Shown piece by piece: positions 62,959-64,000 of a stretch of DNA of 64,000 nt. The stretch is from Grimontia sedimenti. Lineage in GTDB: Bacteria > Pseudomonadota > Gammaproteobacteria > Enterobacterales > Vibrionaceae. The translations under genes and the position numbers were made by a program. The stretch spans positions 62,001 to 126,000 of the forward strand of contig NZ_JAALDL010000008.1 in assembly GCF_011045095.1 (NCBI RefSeq), written 5' to 3'. Position 1 is the first letter of the stretch; each line of letters opens with the position of its first letter. The notes under the pieces were generated by a model. That model searched no databases. It had not been told where the DNA came from and saw nothing but the letters and a program-made list of their open reading frames with translations.

Positions 62959-63552
62959 ATGATTGAAAGTGGCGAAAGTTATTACGACGATCTGTTCGCG
63001 AAGAAAGACCTTCAAGGCGAATCGTTCGCGGGCATTGAGTTTGAGGAGTGTCGCTTTGAAGAGTGTGACTTCTCTGATGCCATTTTCAAAAACTGTAAGT
63101 TTATTAATTGTGAGTTTTCACGCTGTAATCTGAGTTTGATGAACCTCTCCGGCACGCGTCTTTTTACTGTGCAGTTTGAAGAATGCAAGCTGGTGGGCGT
63201 GGACTGGAGCAAGGCTGACTGGCCTTCATACCATGTGGATTTCGAACTCAGGTTCAAGCAATGCATTCTGAATGATGCTTCATTTTTTGGGCTGACGCTT
63301 CACGAGCTCAAACTCGAAGAGTGCAAATTGCATGAAGTGGATTTCAGGGAAGGGAACTTCCAGCAATCTTCGATGACATACTGCGATTTTTCCCATGCCC
63401 AGTTTATGCGCACCAATCTGCAAGAGGTCGATTTCACTGAATCGACAGACTACGCCATCAACGTATTGGAAAATCAGCTTAAAGGCGCCAAGTTCTCTCG
63501 CTACGAAGCGCTTAACCTGCTGGAAAGCCTCGGCATAGAGTTGGTGGACTGA
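62959..63552 (+). CDS. Pentapeptide-repeat protein (distant Qnr-like)
   Basis: 197 aa, right-handed quadrilateral beta-helix predicted from repeating A/C-(D/N)-(L/F)-x-x units (CRFEECDFSDAIFKNC, CEFSRCNLSLMNLSG, CDFSHAQFMRTNLQEVDF), many with Cys. The C-terminal tail KFSRYEALNLLESLGIELVD resembles the dimerisation tail of Qnr/MfpA proteins, but loops A and B are not clearly identifiable. DNA-gyrase protection is possible, not shown. Stop overlaps the start of the downstream repeat by 1 bp. Confidence 0.78.
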   Translation: MIESGESYYDDLFAKKDLQGESFAGIEFEECRFEECDFSDAIFKNCKFINCEFSRCNLSLMNLSGTRLFTVQFEECKLVGVDWSKADWPSYHVDFELRFKQCILNDASFFGLTLHELKLEECKLHEVDFREGNFQQSSMTYCDFSHAQFMRTNLQEVDFTESTDYAINVLENQLKGAKFSRYEALNLLESLGIELVD

Positions 63553-63713
63553 TACCAATCGTAGTAAATATCTGCTCATCCTAGCTTGTTAAAATGCTCG
63601 ATAACTGTGTTGGAAAATTTGCCTGTAGAATAACTACTTATCGAAATTTCCCGCCTTGTTCTCTAGCATTTTTCCTGCGCTATTTCTGATCAGCTACCTA
63701 CTGCGATTGGTAT
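63552..63713. repeat. 162-bp palindromic MITE-like repeat, copy 2
   Basis: Same length and termini (ATACCAATC / GATTGGTAT) as the copy at 18223-18384, ~90% identical by eye with about 14 differences. It begins at the last base of the pentapeptide gene stop codon. Confidence 0.85.
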
Positions 63714-63719
63714 GAACAG

Positions 63720-63748
63720 AAAAAACGGCGCTGAATGCGCCGTTTTTT
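63720..63748. terminator. Bidirectional terminator
   Basis: 12-bp perfect stem AAAAAACGGCGC/GCGCCGTTTTTT with 5-nt loop, between the repeat and the convergent helicase gene. Confidence 0.88.
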
Positions 63749-63762
63749 CTTTTGCTTAGCCC

Positions 63763-64000
63763 CTAACGTTTTTTAGCCCCTGCTTTTTTCAAAAGCTGGC
63801 GCTTGAGGCGACGCTTCTCTCCGCCGCGACCACCACGCTTTTCATGGTGCTCTTTATCTGCGTTGATATCTGGTTCGAAACCCGCCAGCCACTCCTGAGG
63901 GAGGCGTTGGTCAATCAAGGTTTCAATTGCGTTCAGCATGCCTTCTTCTTCACGACTCACGAGCGATATCGCCATGCCAGATTTTCCCGCGCGACCGGTA
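63763..64000 (-). CDS. DEAD-box RNA helicase, C-terminal end (5' part outside window)
   Basis: Reading frame open to the window edge. The visible 78 residues begin with motif VI (TGRAGKSG, from HRxGRxGRAG-type), continue AISLVSREEEGM and end in a short basic Arg/Lys/Gly-rich tail (GGRGGEKRRLKRQLLKKAG) that binds RNA. Likely an RNA helicase of the RhlE/SrmB/DeaD group, acting in ribosome assembly or mRNA decay; the subgroup cannot be set from this fragment. Confidence 0.85.
   Translation of the reverse strand, partial: TGRAGKSGMAISLVSREEEGMLNAIETLIDQRLPQEWLAGFEPDINADKEHHEKRGGRGGEKRRLKRQLLKKAGAKKR

Noticed and set aside
1-64000. tRNA, rRNA, prophage or insertion sequences
   Set aside because: No tRNA cloverleaf, rRNA stretch, integrase, transposase or phage structural gene was recognised in the window.

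Overview
The window looks like chromosomal DNA of a marine gammaproteobacterium of the family Vibrionaceae. The main reason is a syp-type symbiosis polysaccharide regulatory/export block in the Vibrio order (A to G). Other support comes from Vibrio-style intergenic palindromic repeats, a SypG-like sigma-54 control site, a gamma-type Zur box and protein sequences that read as Vibrio/Grimontia/Enterovibrio-like. The genus is an impression, not a proof. No rRNA, tRNA, prophage, insertion sequence with a transposase, or CRISPR array was seen.

Layout. 1-9.5 kb (minus strand): sypA-B-C-D-E-F-G, encoding a STAS switch, OmpA lipoprotein, polysaccharide export protein, ATPase, PP2C/kinase response regulator, hybrid sensor kinase and sigma-54 activator. 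sypG is cut by the window edge and sypF is split by a one-base frameshift. A sigma-54 promoter and a SypG-type enhancer lie upstream of sypA. 9.8-13.7 kb: a small unknown gene, a second hybrid kinase (also frameshifted) and an O-antigen-ligase-type membrane polymerase. 13.9-28.6 kb: housekeeping and accessory genes, including an AstE/AspA-type deacylase, PhoD phosphatase, EamA exporter, Zur-controlled DUF1826 gene, quinone-oxidoreductase/monooxygenase/LysR trio, MipA-like porin, chemoreceptor plus periplasmic binding protein, Blc lipocalin and SGNH esterase.

28.9-42.1 kb (plus strand): one-carbon and methylamine catabolism. A GcvT/DmdA-family methyltransferase, a MetF-like reductase and formate-THF ligase are followed by a fatty-acid-hydroxylase-type membrane protein. 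After these comes the dimethylglycine demethylase set known from Pseudomonas: M19 dipeptidase, DUF5943-like, dgcA, dgcB, etfA, etfB. Together they could strip methyl groups from an onium compound and dimethylglycine, passing electrons to ETF and one-carbon units to folate.

41.7-47.2 kb: a tandem duplication of the 3' part of etfB, a secreted beta-propeller/Calx-beta gene and the 5' part of a glutaredoxin gene. It created an open glutaredoxin-EtfB chimera and two diverged paralogues of the secreted protein. 47.2-53.1 kb: an alcohol-to-acyl-CoA operon (aldehyde dehydrogenase, acyl-CoA synthetase, GMC alcohol dehydrogenase) with a divergent AraC regulator. 53.2-54.7 kb: arsR-acr3 arsenite efflux with two matching palindromic operators. 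54.7-64 kb: NadN/UshA-type nucleotidase, small membrane/exported proteins, a class M sirtuin overlapping a zinc macrodomain hydrolase (a predicted reversible ADP-ribosylation pair), a tandem SnoaL lipoprotein, AraC regulator, alpha/beta hydrolase, pentapeptide-repeat protein, a second copy of the 162-bp palindromic repeat, and the tail of a DEAD-box helicase gene.

Three genes (sypF, the second hybrid kinase, fhs) each appear to lack one base. Whether these are real mutations or sequence errors affects how the region should be read.
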